Shown: positions 28,360-37,576 of the stretch, one piece after another
How positions within the stretch are numbered: the first letter of the stretch is position 1
How the letters are laid out: each line of letters begins with the position of its first letter
Assembly: GCA_012034655.1 (NCBI GenBank)
Contig: JAAUOZ010000008.1
Coordinates: 1 to 54,880, forward strand
Direction: 5' to 3'
Length of the DNA: 54,880 nt
DNA from: Leptolyngbyaceae cyanobacterium CSU_1_3
Lineage (GTDB): Bacteria; Cyanobacteriota; Cyanobacteriia; Leptolyngbyales; Leptolyngbyaceae
Translations under genes and position numbers: made by a program
Notes under the pieces: model-generated
The model's input: only the letters and a program-made list of their open reading frames with translations
Database searches by the model: none
Told to the model about the DNA's origin: nothing

Positions 28360-29661
28360 GCAAATCCCTGAGATCCGTTCTTCAACTCCAACGGCATCCC
28401 GACCTCACCCTCCAACGGCACTGGAATATTATTCAGCTTGGGCTGCTGCTGTTGCCGTTTAGTGCCTTTTTGGGTGGGGTGATGATGCTCGTTCCGTCGT
28501 GTGTCGTTTGGCAACAAGACTATAAAACGCTGATTCGTCGCCCTGTGAATTGGGGTTTTGGGGCGTTGGGGGTGTGGATGCTGATTACGTCCTGCTTTGC
28601 GTTTAATCGCTACAACGCTTTTTTGGGGCTGTTTAATTTTCTGCCCTTTTTTCTAGTTTTTCAGCGCTGAGTTATGTGATCCAGTCGCCCCTTCAGTTGG
28701 GTCGTATCGCCTGGATTTTGGTGCTCACGTCGCTGCCAGTGTCGCTGATTGGGTTTGCTCAGCTATATCTGCACTGGGGTGGCAGTCCATCGTTGCTGTG
28801 GGGCTTGCTTGAGTGGACGATCGAGCCGTCTGGCAACCCGATCGGGCGGATGGCCTCTGTGTTTACCTATGCGACGGTTTTGGCTAGCTATCTGGTGGTG
28901 GTGTTTATTTTGGGTCTGGGTTTGTGGATCGAGGAAACGCAGTGTAGAAGCGATCCGGGGACGTATTATCTGTTGAGCACGATCGTTCTTTTGGATGCCG
29001 CCGCGCTGATTTTGACAAATTCTCGAAATGCCTGGGCGATCGCGGTGCTGGCGTGTTTGGCGTTTGCGCTCTACCAGGGCTGGCGGCGTGTGGTCGGGGT
29101 GGTGACGACGATCGCGGGCGTGGTTTTGGCGGCTGCCTTTGCGCCGCCGCCCTTGGCGAATGGGCTGCGGGCGATCGTTCCGGCTTTCTTTTGGGCGAGG
29201 TTAAATGATCAGATGTTTCGCGATCGTCCCTATGCTCAACTGCGATCGACCCAGTGGAATTTTGCCTGGTCACTGACTGAGCAGCGTCCGCTGACGGGGT
29301 GGGGCTTGCGAAACTTTACTCAACTTTATGAAGCCAAGATGCAATATTGGGTGGGGCATCCCCACAATTTGTTTTTGATGATGTCGGCTGAGACGGGGAT
29401 TTGGCGGCGTTGGTGCTGTTTGGGCTGGTGGGGTGGGTGCTGGCTCAAGCGATCAGAGGACTGGTGCAAAATTGGCAGGGCGAATCGCGCTTGATGGTGT
29501 TTACGTTTCTCGCTGCCTTCTCTGCTTGTACGCTGTTCAGCTTATTTGACATCACGCTGTTTGATGCTCGCGTCAATACGATGGGCTGGGTCTTGCTGGC
29601 TGCGATTTGTGGGCTGGTCAATCAGCAGCCAGGAATAGCGCCAAAAAATAGGCGTTGCTGA
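28356..29661 (+). CDS. O-antigen ligase-like (Wzy/WaaL) membrane protein (two frameshifts)
   Basis: A polytopic membrane protein of about 435 residues, split into three frames. Frame one (28356-28670) ends LFNFLPFFLVFQR. Frame two resumes as FSALSYVIQSPLQLGRIAW and carries NSRNAWAIAVLACL. Frame three gives LAALVLFGLVGWVL and ends in the GLVNQQPG tail. Adding one T to the T5 run near 28663 and one T to the T3 run near 29403 rejoins it. The conserved WGLRNFTQLY and HPHNLFLMMSAETG motifs of the Wzy_C/O-antigen ligase domain lie in frame two. It should transfer or polymerise an envelope glycan. The start is TTG 28356. Confidence 0.88.
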
Positions 29662-29691
29662 AGGGTAGGATTATCCCGCCTTTCAGCAACG
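29653..29691 (+). terminator. Hairpin terminator after O-antigen ligase-like gene
   Basis: CGTTGCTGAA (29653-29662) and TTCAGCAACG (29682-29691) are perfect complements around a 19-base loop containing GGG/CCC pairs, and AAAAAAT lies just after. It overlaps the end of the coding frame. A similar arm, TTCAGCAACGCCC, is seen near 19128, so the sequence may be a dispersed element. Confidence 0.6.
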
Positions 29692-29888
29692 TCAAAAAAT
29701 AAACCTTCACGAACACTTGCCGAGATGATCCGTCTTAGCTTCCCAACTTTTGGATCATCGCCAGTTAAGATTTTGCAGACTCATCTCAGAAGTCGAGGAT
29801 CTTGATTGACTGACTCTTGCGGAAGTCAATGAGGGTGACAAGATTTGCGATCGCTTAGGAGTTGAAACTCAAACGAGTTCTCAACTGA

Positions 29889-30545
29889 CTATTTGCCCAT
29901 TTGTGCGGCCACTTCTGCTGCAAAGTCAGTTTCTTCTTTTTCAATGCCTTCGCCCAGCACAAAGCGCACGAAGCGACGCACTTGAATGTTCTCGCCTAGC
30001 TGCGCCACGGTTTGCTTGACCAATTCATCGACGGTGATGTTTTGATCGCGAATGTAGGGCTGGTCGAGCAGACACATTTCCTTGAGACGCTTGTCGATGC
30101 GACCCTGGACAATTTTTTCCTTGAGGTCTTCTTTTTTGCCGCTCAGGTCGTCTTTGCCCATCTCGATCGCTTTCTCTTTGGCTACGATCTCTTCAGGAAT
30201 GTCGCTCACCTTCACATACTCGACGTTGGGGCAAGCAGCAACCTGCATAGCCACATTTCGCACCAATTGCTGGAAGGCTTCGTTGCGGGCTACAAAGTCT
30301 GTTTGGCAGTTTACTTCGACCAAAACGCCAATTCGCCCACCCGTATGAATGTAGCTGTCAACTAATCCTTCGGCGGTCACTTTGCCTTCTTTTTTGCCTG
30401 CGGAGGTGATGCCCTTTTGTCGCAGCCACTCGGAGGCTTTTTCGAGATCGCCATCGTTTTCTTTGAGGGCTTTTTTGCAGTCCATCATGCCTGCGCCCGT
30501 TTTTTGCCGGAGTTCACCGACCATTTTTGCCGAAATTTCCGCCAT
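29889..30545 (-). CDS. tsf: Elongation factor Ts
   Basis: 218 residues; the nucleotide exchange factor for EF-Tu. It starts [20 protein letters not shown] and has the signature [11 protein letters not shown], then a UBA-like N-terminal domain (about 1-45) and the core domain with [14 protein letters not shown]. Cyanobacterial EF-Ts is of this short form, so the length is normal. It lies downstream of rpsB on the same strand, as in most bacteria, with a strong hairpin between the two genes. Confidence 0.97.
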   Translation of the reverse strand: MAEISAKMVGELRQKTGAGMMDCKKALKENDGDLEKASEWLRQKGITSAGKKEGKVTAEGLVDSYIHTGGRIGVLVEVNCQTDFVARNEAFQQLVRNVAMQVAACPNVEYVKVSDIPEEIVAKEKAIEMGKDDLSGKKEDLKEKIVQGRIDKRLKEMCLLDQPYIRDQNITVDELVKQTVAQLGENIQVRRFVRFVLGEGIEKEETDFAAEVAAQMGK

Positions 30546-30602
30546 TTTCCTTTCCCTGGTTGAGTTTTGATTGAGTTAGGAGATTCGGCATCACGCCTAC
30601 CT

Positions 30603-30638
30603 GGGGGATGGGCGATCGTGCAAGACCGCCCATCCCCC
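30603..30638 (-). terminator. Hairpin in the rpsB-tsf gap
   Basis: GGGGGATGGGCG (30603-30614) and CGCCCATCCCCC (30627-30638) pair perfectly over 12 bp with a 12-base loop, in the 105-bp gap between rpsB and tsf. No T-run follows on the minus strand, so it is more likely a partial terminator, an RNA-stability element or a processing site that tunes the S2/EF-Ts ratio than a full stop. Confidence 0.6.
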
Positions 30639-30650
30639 ATCCCTGAGAAT

Positions 30651-31439
30651 CTATTCTGGGCTTGCTTCTTCGTCTGCGGGGTAGTTGTCACCCTCGTCTT
30701 CGTAATCGTATTCGTCTTCTGCGCCGTCGTAGTCGTATTCTTCTTCCGCCTCTAGTTGCCCGTGGCGACCTTCGTAGATCGCATCTGCTAGCCGACCCAC
30801 TATTAGCTTAATCGACCGGATGGCATCATCGTTCGCTGGGATGGGAATATCGACGACATCGGGATCGCAGTTGGTGTCAAGCAGGGAGACGATCGGAATA
30901 CTCAGCTTGGTGCATTCTTGAACGGCGTTGTATTCGCGACGCTGATCGACAATCAGAACGATATCTGGCACTTTTCGCATTTGTTTGATGCCGCCCAGAT
31001 ATTTCTGAAGTTTTTCTAGTTCGCGCCGCAGCACAGCCGCTTCTTTTTTGGGCAGCAGATCTAATCCGCCTGTTTCTTCGCGGCGCTCTAAGTCTTTGAG
31101 ACGATCGACGCGGGTTTTGATAGTTGCCCAGTTGGTCAACATGCCGCCGAGCCAGCGCTGGTTGACGTAGTAGGCTCCGCAGCGAGAGGCTTCTTGGGCC
31201 ACAATGCCGGCTGCTTGGCGCTTTGTGCCGATGAACAAGAATTTTTTGCCTTGCTCAGAGGCGGTGCGGACGTAGTTGTAAGCGCTATCCATCAATTGGG
31301 CGGTTTGCACCAGGTCGATGATGTGTACGCCGTTGCGCGATGTGTAGATGTAGGGGTCCATCTTAGGATTCCATCTTCGGGTCTGATGCCCAAAGTGAAC
31401 TCCAGACTCAAGCATTTGAGCCAATGAAACAACTGGCAT
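30651..31439 (-). CDS. rpsB: 30S ribosomal protein S2 with acidic tail
   Basis: 262 residues. The start [20 protein letters not shown] and the later [19 protein letters not shown] segment and [14 protein letters not shown] are S2 hallmarks. The S2 core ends near residue 225 (EGRHGQ). After it comes a tail of about 35 residues extremely rich in Glu, Asp and Tyr ([18 protein letters not shown]). It binds the 30S body near the head-platform junction with S1. It is the first gene of the rpsB-tsf unit. Confidence 0.97.
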   Translation of the reverse strand: MPVVSLAQMLESGVHFGHQTRRWNPKMDPYIYTSRNGVHIIDLVQTAQLMDSAYNYVRTASEQGKKFLFIGTKRQAAGIVAQEASRCGAYYVNQRWLGGMLTNWATIKTRVDRLKDLERREETGGLDLLPKKEAAVLRRELEKLQKYLGGIKQMRKVPDIVLIVDQRREYNAVQECTKLSIPIVSLLDTNCDPDVVDIPIPANDDAIRSIKLIVGRLADAIYEGRHGQLEAEEEYDYDGAEDEYDYEDEGDNYPADEEASPE

Positions 31440-31484
31440 TCGATTTAACTCCTGTTTCGGGTTAATCCTCCATCCAGAAGTAGT

Positions 31485-31514
31485 GAGGGATGAGGGATGA
31501 AGGATGAGGGATGA
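31485..31514. repeat. Heptamer tandem repeat (GAGGGAT)
   Basis: Four heptamers, three GAGGGAT and one GAAGGAT, run from 31485 to 31512 upstream of rpsB. Heptameric short tandem repeats of this kind (STRR) are known from filamentous cyanobacteria. Single or double copies of GAGGGATGA also occur near 19005 and 26055. Confidence 0.8.
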
Positions 31515-31754
31515 AAGGAATTGTGGTTGATCCTGACTTCCTGATCTTCTATTCCTGCTGCCAAACCACCCGAAAGTCTGGATGTGTGATTTGAAAGAAC
31601 TTTTCTAGGATAACACTTGGGGCGCGTGTCCGATTCGGGTTTCGTTGGGTCGAGTTGTGAGTTGAAATGATGACGATCGTATAGAAGCCTCTCGCCTAAT
31701 CGTCTTAATCTTGAGGGAATGGGATCAGGAGCAAAGGAATTGAATCCTTCAATA

Positions 31755-32636
31755 ATGAATCGCAAAGAATGGCTACTGCTGGTGATTTTGTCGGTTTTGT
31801 GGGGCGGTTCTTTCTTTTTTATTAAAGTGGCGGTGCAAGATTTGCCGCCGTTGACGATCGTCTGGGGTCGTGTGGGGGTAGCGGCGATCGTGCTCACACT
31901 TTTCGTCTACTGGATGGGGCAAAAATTGCCGACTTCGCCCAAGCTTTGGGTTTCGTTGACGACAATGGGCGTGTTGAGTAATTTAATTCCGTTTAGCTTG
32001 ATTGTTTGGGGAGAAACGCAGATTAGTAGCGGTCTCGCTTCGATTTTGAATGCTACTACGCCGATTTTTACGGTGATTTTGGCTCACTTTTTGACGGCTG
32101 AACGGCTGACTCGAAACCGCTTGCTTGGGATCGTATTTGGCTTTGGCGGGGTGATTGTGCTATTTGGCTCTCACCTGTCGCAAGGGCTGCACCTGCCACA
32201 ATTGGGACAGCTTGCCGTGTTGGGGGCGGCGTTTGCCTACGGGCTTTCGGGTCTCTATGGCAGACGATTTGATGGGTTGCCTGCTGCGGTTACTGCTGCG
32301 GGAATGTTGATTTGTACCACGATCGTCACCTCTCCCCTCGTCTTGCTCTTCGATCAACCCTGGACACTCAGACCCAGACTGACAACCTGGGCAGCGTTGC
32401 TGGCGTTGGGGTTGTTGAGTACGGCGATCGCATATTTGATTTATTTCCACCTTCTCTCGATCGTGGGGGCAACGAATGTCTCACTTGTGACGTTTCTGAT
32501 TCCCATCAGTGCTCTTTTTCTGGGAGTCCTTGTTCTTCATGAGCAGCTAACCTGGAATGCTCTGGTGGGTATGGGGCTGATTTTTGTAGGTCTAGCGGTG
32601 ATCAACGGTGGTCTTTTTCAGAAACGAGACGGCTGA
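31755..32636 (+). CDS. EamA/DMT-family transporter
   Basis: About 293 residues with ten membrane helices in two EamA halves. It begins MNRKEWLLLVILSVLWGGSF with the classical WGxxF motif, and has ETQISSGLASILNATTPIF at the end of the first half and a matching SLVTFLIPISALFLG in the second. Intact, unlike the EamA-type gene at 5487-6357, and only distantly similar to it. ATG 31755 is preferred to 31719 because it starts directly before helix one. Likely an exporter of amino acids or other metabolites, substrate unknown. It is divergent from rpsB. Confidence 0.92.
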   Translation: MNRKEWLLLVILSVLWGGSFFFIKVAVQDLPPLTIVWGRVGVAAIVLTLFVYWMGQKLPTSPKLWVSLTTMGVLSNLIPFSLIVWGETQISSGLASILNATTPIFTVILAHFLTAERLTRNRLLGIVFGFGGVIVLFGSHLSQGLHLPQLGQLAVLGAAFAYGLSGLYGRRFDGLPAAVTAAGMLICTTIVTSPLVLLFDQPWTLRPRLTTWAALLALGLLSTAIAYLIYFHLLSIVGATNVSLVTFLIPISALFLGVLVLHEQLTWNALVGMGLIFVGLAVINGGLFQKRDG

Positions 32637-32656
32637 GGGAGCCAGGGAGGAACATT

Positions 32657-32791
32657 AGATCAAAATTAGATCAAAAATCCCCAGATCTGTTGAGATCTGG
32701 GGACTTGGGCGAGATGGAACGGTTTGCAATTCAGAAGCGTAAACCGCCGAAATCTTAGCCTTCTGAGAATTTTTGATCTAATTTTTGATCT
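32657..32791. repeat. Nested inverted repeat around a terminator
   Basis: AGATCAAAATTAGATCAAAAAT (32657-32678) is almost exactly the reverse complement of 32769-32791, which has one more T. They enclose the intrinsic terminator hairpin at 32679-32702. The left arm also contains a direct repeat of TTAGATCAAAA. The structure lies between the convergent EamA and small basic-protein genes. Confidence 0.75.
32679..32702 (+). terminator. Terminator after the EamA transporter gene
   Basis: CCCCAGATCT (32679-32688) and AGATCTGGGG (32693-32702) form a perfect 10-bp stem with a GTTG loop, 43 bp after the EamA stop. A-rich sequence precedes the stem, so on the minus strand it is followed by a T-run and could also stop transcription coming from the other side. 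Confidence 0.75.
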
Positions 32792-32802
32792 GAGGCAGAC
32801 TG

Positions 32803-32988
32803 CTACACGTCAGCAGCACCCTCGTTGCCTCTGTTTGCGCCTTCTTGATCGCCTTCCGACTCGTCGCGATTGTTGTCGTAGCGTCTGCCTCGCGTCATGC
32901 GACCCGTGTTAGTGCGCTTGCGGAACTTCCGAGCGTAAGCCTGGTTACGGAGAGCTTTTTCTTTCTTTTGGTTGCGGCGTTTAGCCAT
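32803..32988 (-). CDS. Small basic conserved protein (MAKRRNQKKEKALRN)
   Basis: 61 residues. The first 40 are extremely basic (MAKRRNQKKEKALRNQAYAR, then KFRKRTNTGRMTRGRR), the last 20 acidic and Asn/Glu-rich, giving a two-faced charge pattern. ATG 32988 is chosen over an upstream GTG because this N-terminus resembles one I remember as recurring in cyanobacteria. No named family recognised. The charge suggests RNA or ribosome association, which is inference. It lies 131 bp from the CCA-adding enzyme gene on the same strand, and may share its transcript. Confidence 0.7.
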   Translation of the reverse strand: MAKRRNQKKEKALRNQAYARKFRKRTNTGRMTRGRRYDNNRDESEGDQEGANRGNEGAADV

Positions 32989-33119
32989 GTTTACCCCTTT
33001 TGAAACATCGGTTGACGACTTGTGTAATGGCGATCGCATTCAAACGAGAGCTAAACGAATTTAGCTCTCGAAAGAAGTGAGTGAGAAGATCACTCTAACA
33101 TACTGAATGGTTATCCAGA

Positions 33120-34473
33120 CTACGAGTTCTTTGACGGCGGACAGGTTGATTGCAGGGTGGCTGCAAATTCTAGGGCCTGGTTGCGGTTGGTGATTTTGCC
33201 TTCGGCACGGGCGAGTTGCAGGGCGGCTAGCAGTTGCCCGATTTGTGGGCCGGGGCTGAGATTTAAGGCTGACATCAGATCTTGACCTGTGAGTAGGGAA
33301 GTGGGATGGGCAACGGGGTCGCTCTGGTCGAGGAAGCGTTGGATCAGGGGCGCGATCGCTTCGAGGGGGGTTCCGGCGGCGATCGCGGCAATGGCAACGG
33401 CTGGAAAGGTTGCCCCTACTTCTTGAAAGAAGAAATATTGTGCGGCTAGCGGCCAATCGATGGGGGGCTGGTTGCCAAACTTAGACAAATTTTTGAGTAC
33501 GGTGCTGGCTGCGTGAATCTCGGCTCGGCTGTATTTTAGCCGCCACAATTGGGCCTCTGCGGTGGGCGAGTCGGGGCTGAGGAGACTGGCGAGTTTGGCG
33601 ATCGTCACCCAGTTGCGGGCTGAACCGGAGGCTTTGGGGGCAAGTTTAATAGGGTCGAGCTTGTGGGCAGTTCCCCGTGAGTTGCCGCGAATGTTTTGGG
33701 ATAGCTCTGCGTCAAATTCTGCCCAGGTTTCTTGAAAAACCACGGTCGTCTGGTCGATCGCTACTAATCTGAGCAAACTCTCGGCGGTGGCACTGGGGAA
33801 CCAATCTTGCAGCAGCCCATCTTGCCAGGCGGCTCTCAACCAGTCTGTGCTCTTAGGAGAACTCAGCAAATAGTGCAACTCAGACTGGACTCGCTCGGCG
33901 GCGATGTGCCGCAGGCGGGGAGCGAGGGTTTGAATAGTGGACTGGGTGGCGGGTTCGGAGGGAAAAGCCTAGCTGTGCGGCTTGGCGGTAGGCACGTAGG
34001 AGCCGGAGGGGGTCTTCTGCCAGGTTTTCGGGTGAGACCATTCGCAGCAGGCCACGCTTGAGGTCGATGTGCCCCTGGAGGGGGTCGAGCAACTGGGAGG
34101 TATGGGGATTGTAGGCGATCGCGTTCACCGTAAAGTCGCGTCGTCGCAAATCAGCTTCTAGGGTGGGGCCGACTTGTTGGGCAAAATCTGCTGTGCCTTG
34201 CTCAAATACGACGCGAGCAATCTGCCGCTCTGCATCGAGCAATACAAAGCCAGCGCGGTAGTGACGGGCAATCGCTTGGGCTGTTTCGACGGCGGCGATC
34301 GGCAGTACAAAGTCTAGATCGAGATAGTCAGAAGGGCGATTGAGTAAGGCATCGCGAACGGTTCCGCCTACGAGGCACGCAGATTGGGGGAGCCACTTCA
34401 GGCTGAAGGGCCAGGTTTCGGGAGACAGGGCACAAGAGGCAACCACTACGTTTTGCCAACACAAATGATTCAA
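33120..34473 (-). CDS. cca: CCA-adding tRNA nucleotidyltransferase (frameshifted)
   Basis: Adds or repairs the 3'-CCA end of tRNA. The N-terminal frame shows the polymerase-beta motif CLVGGTVRDALL with DYLDLDFVLP, then VEQGTADFAQQVGP-like and RRRDFTVNAIAYNP segments, and LAEDPLRLLRAYRQAAQLGF. The reading frame is lost near 33958, where an extra base sits in the CTCCGAACC sequence; the other frame gives GFSLEPATQST and then the C-terminal helical domains ending LQSTCPPSKNS. About 450 residues in all. The gene should be essential here, so the break is most likely an error. Discrimination between CCA, CC and A forms is not possible by eye. Confidence 0.92.
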
Positions 34474-34779
34474 TTCAAACTCATCCTAAACGAGTCAATA
34501 CTTACGAAACGAGCACTATTACAGGGCGAAAATTCAGGATAGAGGAATGCACGATCGCCTTGAGCAGGGGAACCGATCGGTTCAATCTATAGAGCGGAGA
34601 TTCTGCTGAAGGCAGATAAGACATCGCATTGGAATCTCGATCGCTACGGATTGCTAGACGGCTCAAGCCAAATTTTCGCCTGGCTTGGCTACCTTCCTAG
34701 TATGACGGTTTCCTTTCAGAGGTTAAGCTGCCCATGACTGAATCGTGGATTGAGAATTGATCGAGTCATTGATTTCATT

Positions 34780-34827
34780 GAGCCTTGGTCTCAGTGATTC
34801 GTCGAGCCTTGGTCTCAGTGATTCGTC
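34780..34827. repeat. 24-bp perfect tandem duplication
   Basis: GAGCCTTGGTCTCAGTGATT followed by CGTC is present twice in a row (34780-34803, 34804-34827), in the approximately 490-bp gap between cca and ycf34. That gap otherwise shows no gene. Confidence 0.9.
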
Positions 34828-34967
34828 GGCTGCCCACTACGTTCTCAAAGCTGCAACATAAATCAACCTAAAAGCCAGTGAATAATTCGTTTGCCTGAGC
34901 TAGAGTAACAGAAAATCATCTCAATTCTTGCTCCCCCCCGTCTATTGTGATGTAGAGAGATAGAACG

Positions 34968-35216
34968 ATGTGTATTTGTGTCAATTGCCACTATGTAGAC
35001 CGTTGCACTACCTACAACGCGGTCGAAACTCAGCACGAACAGATTCACCTGACCGAAACGCCTGACTTTGAGGCGACTGAGCCGACGATCAATGTCAATA
35101 TTCGCGATCGTACCGACTACATTGAAATGGAGTGGGATGTAGTGGGGTGTCTCAGCTTTAAGTCGGAACCGGGCAAGTGGGCAAAGCTGCGGCCGGGTGA
35201 ATTGATTCCGACTTGA
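34968..35216 (+). CDS. ycf34: Ycf34 family protein
   Basis: 82 residues; a conserved cyanobacterial/plastid protein. The N-terminal cysteine cluster MCICVNCHYVDRCTTYN, with a later conserved Cys near residue 62, matches Ycf34, which in Synechocystis has been connected to an iron-sulfur cluster and photosynthetic electron transport. A purine-rich GAGAGATAG just before the ATG serves as ribosome site. It is intact and of normal size. It is flanked by cca on one side and the HlyD gene on the other, with no operon partner. Confidence 0.92.
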   Translation: MCICVNCHYVDRCTTYNAVETQHEQIHLTETPDFEATEPTINVNIRDRTDYIEMEWDVVGCLSFKSEPGKWAKLRPGELIPT

Positions 35217-35270
35217 GGGTGGGGGCGATCGTCCCCTAAAATGATGCTCTAATAATTGCCCTCTAAAGCC

Positions 35271-36569
35271 CTATAAATCTGTGGTTAGCCTTGCTTTGCG
35301 AAGCATGAAGGCTAGCAGGGTTTCGTCTCTGGAGATGATTTCTGCGGTTCCTTCCATGCCGGGCTGGAGGGCGTTTTTGGGGTTTTGGGCCAGGTAGAGG
35401 TGCTCTGGCGCGATCGTCACTTCGTAGCCGGGGGCTGCCTGCTCGGAGGCATTCGGCTGCTGGGTAATGTCGGATGGGAGGGCGCTGACGGTTCCTCTGA
35501 GGGTTCCGTAGTCGGGGTAGGGAAAGGCGGAGACTCGCATTTGCACAGGCTGCCCGACTTTGACTTTGCTGATATCTTGGGCGTTGACTCTGGCTTTGAT
35601 GGTTAGCGCAGATGAGCGAGGGGTAATTTGAGCGATCGCATCGCCTGGTTTCACGGTTTGCCCAGGGTTACGGATATTAAGCTTAAGAATTGTTCCTGCG
35701 GCGGTGGCGCGGATGGTTGTTTTTTGGAGTTCGATGTCTAGCTGCTGCAATTCTTTTTGGTCGCGGCTGATTTGACTTTGAAGGTCGATGCGACGCTGAA
35801 TGAGCAGTTCTCGTTCGCGGCGCAGGGTGGCCAGGCTGGCTTCTCCTTTTGCCTGTTCTTGGGCGATGCGCTCTTGGGCGATCGCGACGGTGGCGTTGGT
35901 TGGGTTCACCTCGGCTTGGGCGCGCTTTAGTTTTGCCTCTGCGGCTTTGACTGCCTGTTCCTTCTGCCCTACTTGAATTTGAGCGATCACGCCTACTGCT
36001 GCTGCTTGTCGATATTTGAGAAACTGCTCTTGGGCAAGTTTGAGTTCTGAGGCGGCTTCTTGCAGGTTGGCTTCGGCGATGATCTGACGATCGCGGTAGC
36101 TGCGTTGATTGTTGCTGAGGTCGCTTTGGGCAGAGGCGATCGTGCGATCGACAAGCCGAGTTTCTGCGACGATTTGCCCGTCGAGAGCACTAATTTGAGC
36201 GTTGATTTGGTCGCTTTGGGCGGCGTTTTGGCGCAGATTATTTTGGAGTTGGGCTTTTTGAGTTTGCAATTGAGAATCTTGAAGGCGGGCGATGATCTGA
36301 CCCTCGTTGACGGGCTGATTTTCTTGCACTTCAATCTGGCTGACCGTGCCTTCGAGGGCGGTTTGCACGAGGCGCTGTTCTCCTACGGGACGCACAATCG
36401 CCGCCGCTTTGACGGTAACTGGGTAGCGAGTTACTGCTGCTAGCACCAGTCCGACTCCAAAGGTGCTCAGCAGGGCAAGGCTGCCGATCGTCGTCCACCG
36501 GCCAACGGGCGGCAAAAATTCATCTACTTGCACGGGGCGAAGGCGATCGGAGGAAGGGGCGCTATTCAC
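35271..36569 (-). CDS. HlyD-family periplasmic adaptor for the peptide exporter
   Basis: 432 residues. An N-terminal membrane helix (IGSLALLSTFGVGLVLAAV, about 28-46) anchors a periplasmic body: biotinyl-lipoyl halves either side of a long coiled coil (about 95-275; ALDGQIVAETRLVDR, SELKLAQEQFLKYRQ), then a beta-barrel and a membrane-proximal domain with GQPVQMRVSAFPYPDYGTL and LQPGMEGTAEII. This is the architecture of adaptors that pair with peptidase-containing ABC exporters. It is transcribed divergently from the precursor and exporter genes across a 710-bp AT-rich gap, and is the obvious partner of both. Confidence 0.92.
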   Translation of the reverse strand: MNSAPSSDRLRPVQVDEFLPPVGRWTTIGSLALLSTFGVGLVLAAVTRYPVTVKAAAIVRPVGEQRLVQTALEGTVSQIEVQENQPVNEGQIIARLQDSQLQTQKAQLQNNLRQNAAQSDQINAQISALDGQIVAETRLVDRTIASAQSDLSNNQRSYRDRQIIAEANLQEAASELKLAQEQFLKYRQAAAVGVIAQIQVGQKEQAVKAAEAKLKRAQAEVNPTNATVAIAQERIAQEQAKGEASLATLRRERELLIQRRIDLQSQISRDQKELQQLDIELQKTTIRATAAGTILKLNIRNPGQTVKPGDAIAQITPRSSALTIKARVNAQDISKVKVGQPVQMRVSAFPYPDYGTLRGTVSALPSDITQQPNASEQAAPGYEVTIAPEHLYLAQNPKNALQPGMEGTAEIISRDETLLAFMLRKARLTTDL

Positions 36570-37279
36570 GGGAAAAACCCTGAGGGTGGAGAAAATTTGG
36601 TTTAGTCTGCCGATATTCTACAAAGGACATGACTAGAAGTCGAGATCAATGGGAGGGGATGGAGAGCAGAATAGCTTGGTGTCTAATAATACTAAGTTAA
36701 AATTTTTGCTCGTAATATTAGGTAGATACGATCGTTTGCGAAGAGCTTTGTAGTGTCTTAAAATAACATCTAAGAGCAATTTTTTGTATCCTAAAGCACA
36801 TTATTTTTTTCTGCATCAAAAAATACAAATGAGAAATAAATCCATGCGATCGATTTAATCCTAAAAGACAGAATTCTCAATCTTAGGAAATTAGCTAGCT
36901 CTTCGCTCAAATGCTGGCAATTCAGAATTTTATGAGGTTACTTCATCAACTCTTCAAGATCGTTTTTTGGGTATTAATGTTATATTTCGCTCAGCTAAGA
37001 AGCAAATTAAGCTTTCAAATTTGTCTTAGCGATCGGTTGATATCTAGAACGTCTGTTTCTGGAAAAGCGCTCATCAAGTTTGTGGTTAGGGTTATGTGAA
37101 ATGAGGCTGTTCTATTTAATTTAAAAGCATGATTGTTTGTCATACTTTGATTGAATAAGCCTTAATTAATGAGTTCATTTTTATATTAACCCATCCAATT
37201 TTATAAACTGTCATCTGAGATTTTTCAGAGGCAGACGATCTTTGATTAATCCAAAGCAGATCTAATGGAGAAAAAAGAG
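36570..37279. other. AT-rich intergenic region between HlyD and precursor genes
   Basis: About 710 bp with clearly more A and T than the surrounding genes and almost no HIP1 sites. It must hold the divergent promoters for the adaptor and precursor genes, but no certain -35/-10 pair could be chosen. A 62-residue open frame at 36911-37099 is hydrophobic and lacks a ribosome site; it has no double-Gly motif and is not listed as a gene. The composition suggests the locus was acquired. Confidence 0.6.
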
Positions 37280-37543
37280 ATGGAAATTTCAAAAATTGGT
37301 GGCCTTTTTACTGAACTAAGCGACGAGCAATCGACAGCAATCTCAGGAGGCTGGAAGATTGTTTATAAACCGACTCCAGCTACTATTCCTACTAACTTCT
37401 ACGGTTTTCCAGTTCCCAAACTGCCAGATTATCCTGGTCTTTCTACGACTCCTGCCTACAATTTTGGGCCGATTGAGTATGAATCGGGCGATACGGCTGG
37501 AATCAAGGTGAGCGACGAAAATGGCCTTCAGTTCTTTATCTAA
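37280..37543 (+). CDS. Double-glycine leader peptide precursor (bacteriocin/RiPP-like)
   Basis: An 87-residue precursor. Residues 1-24 form a typical double-glycine leader ending in LSDEQSTAISGG; the export peptidase should cut after the GG. The predicted 63-residue core begins WKIVYKPTPATIP, holds nine Pro and many aromatic residues in its first two thirds, has no Cys, and ends NGLQFFI. ATG 37280 is preferred to ATG 37265 because GGAG at 37267-37270 is well placed for it. The leader is like those of cyanobacterial CTB-type peptides, a comparison from memory. No modifying enzyme is encoded nearby. Next downstream is the peptidase-transporter. Confidence 0.8.
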   Translation: MEISKIGGLFTELSDEQSTAISGGWKIVYKPTPATIPTNFYGFPVPKLPDYPGLSTTPAYNFGPIEYESGDTAGIKVSDENGLQFFI

Positions 37544-37576
37544 CTGACGTTTCTCAGTTAAGCGTTGAAATACTGA

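Noticed and set aside
36911..37099. 62-residue open frame in the AT-rich region, considered as a second peptide precursor or holin-like protein
   Set aside because: No ribosome site, no double-Gly motif, and composition expected from AT-rich non-coding DNA.
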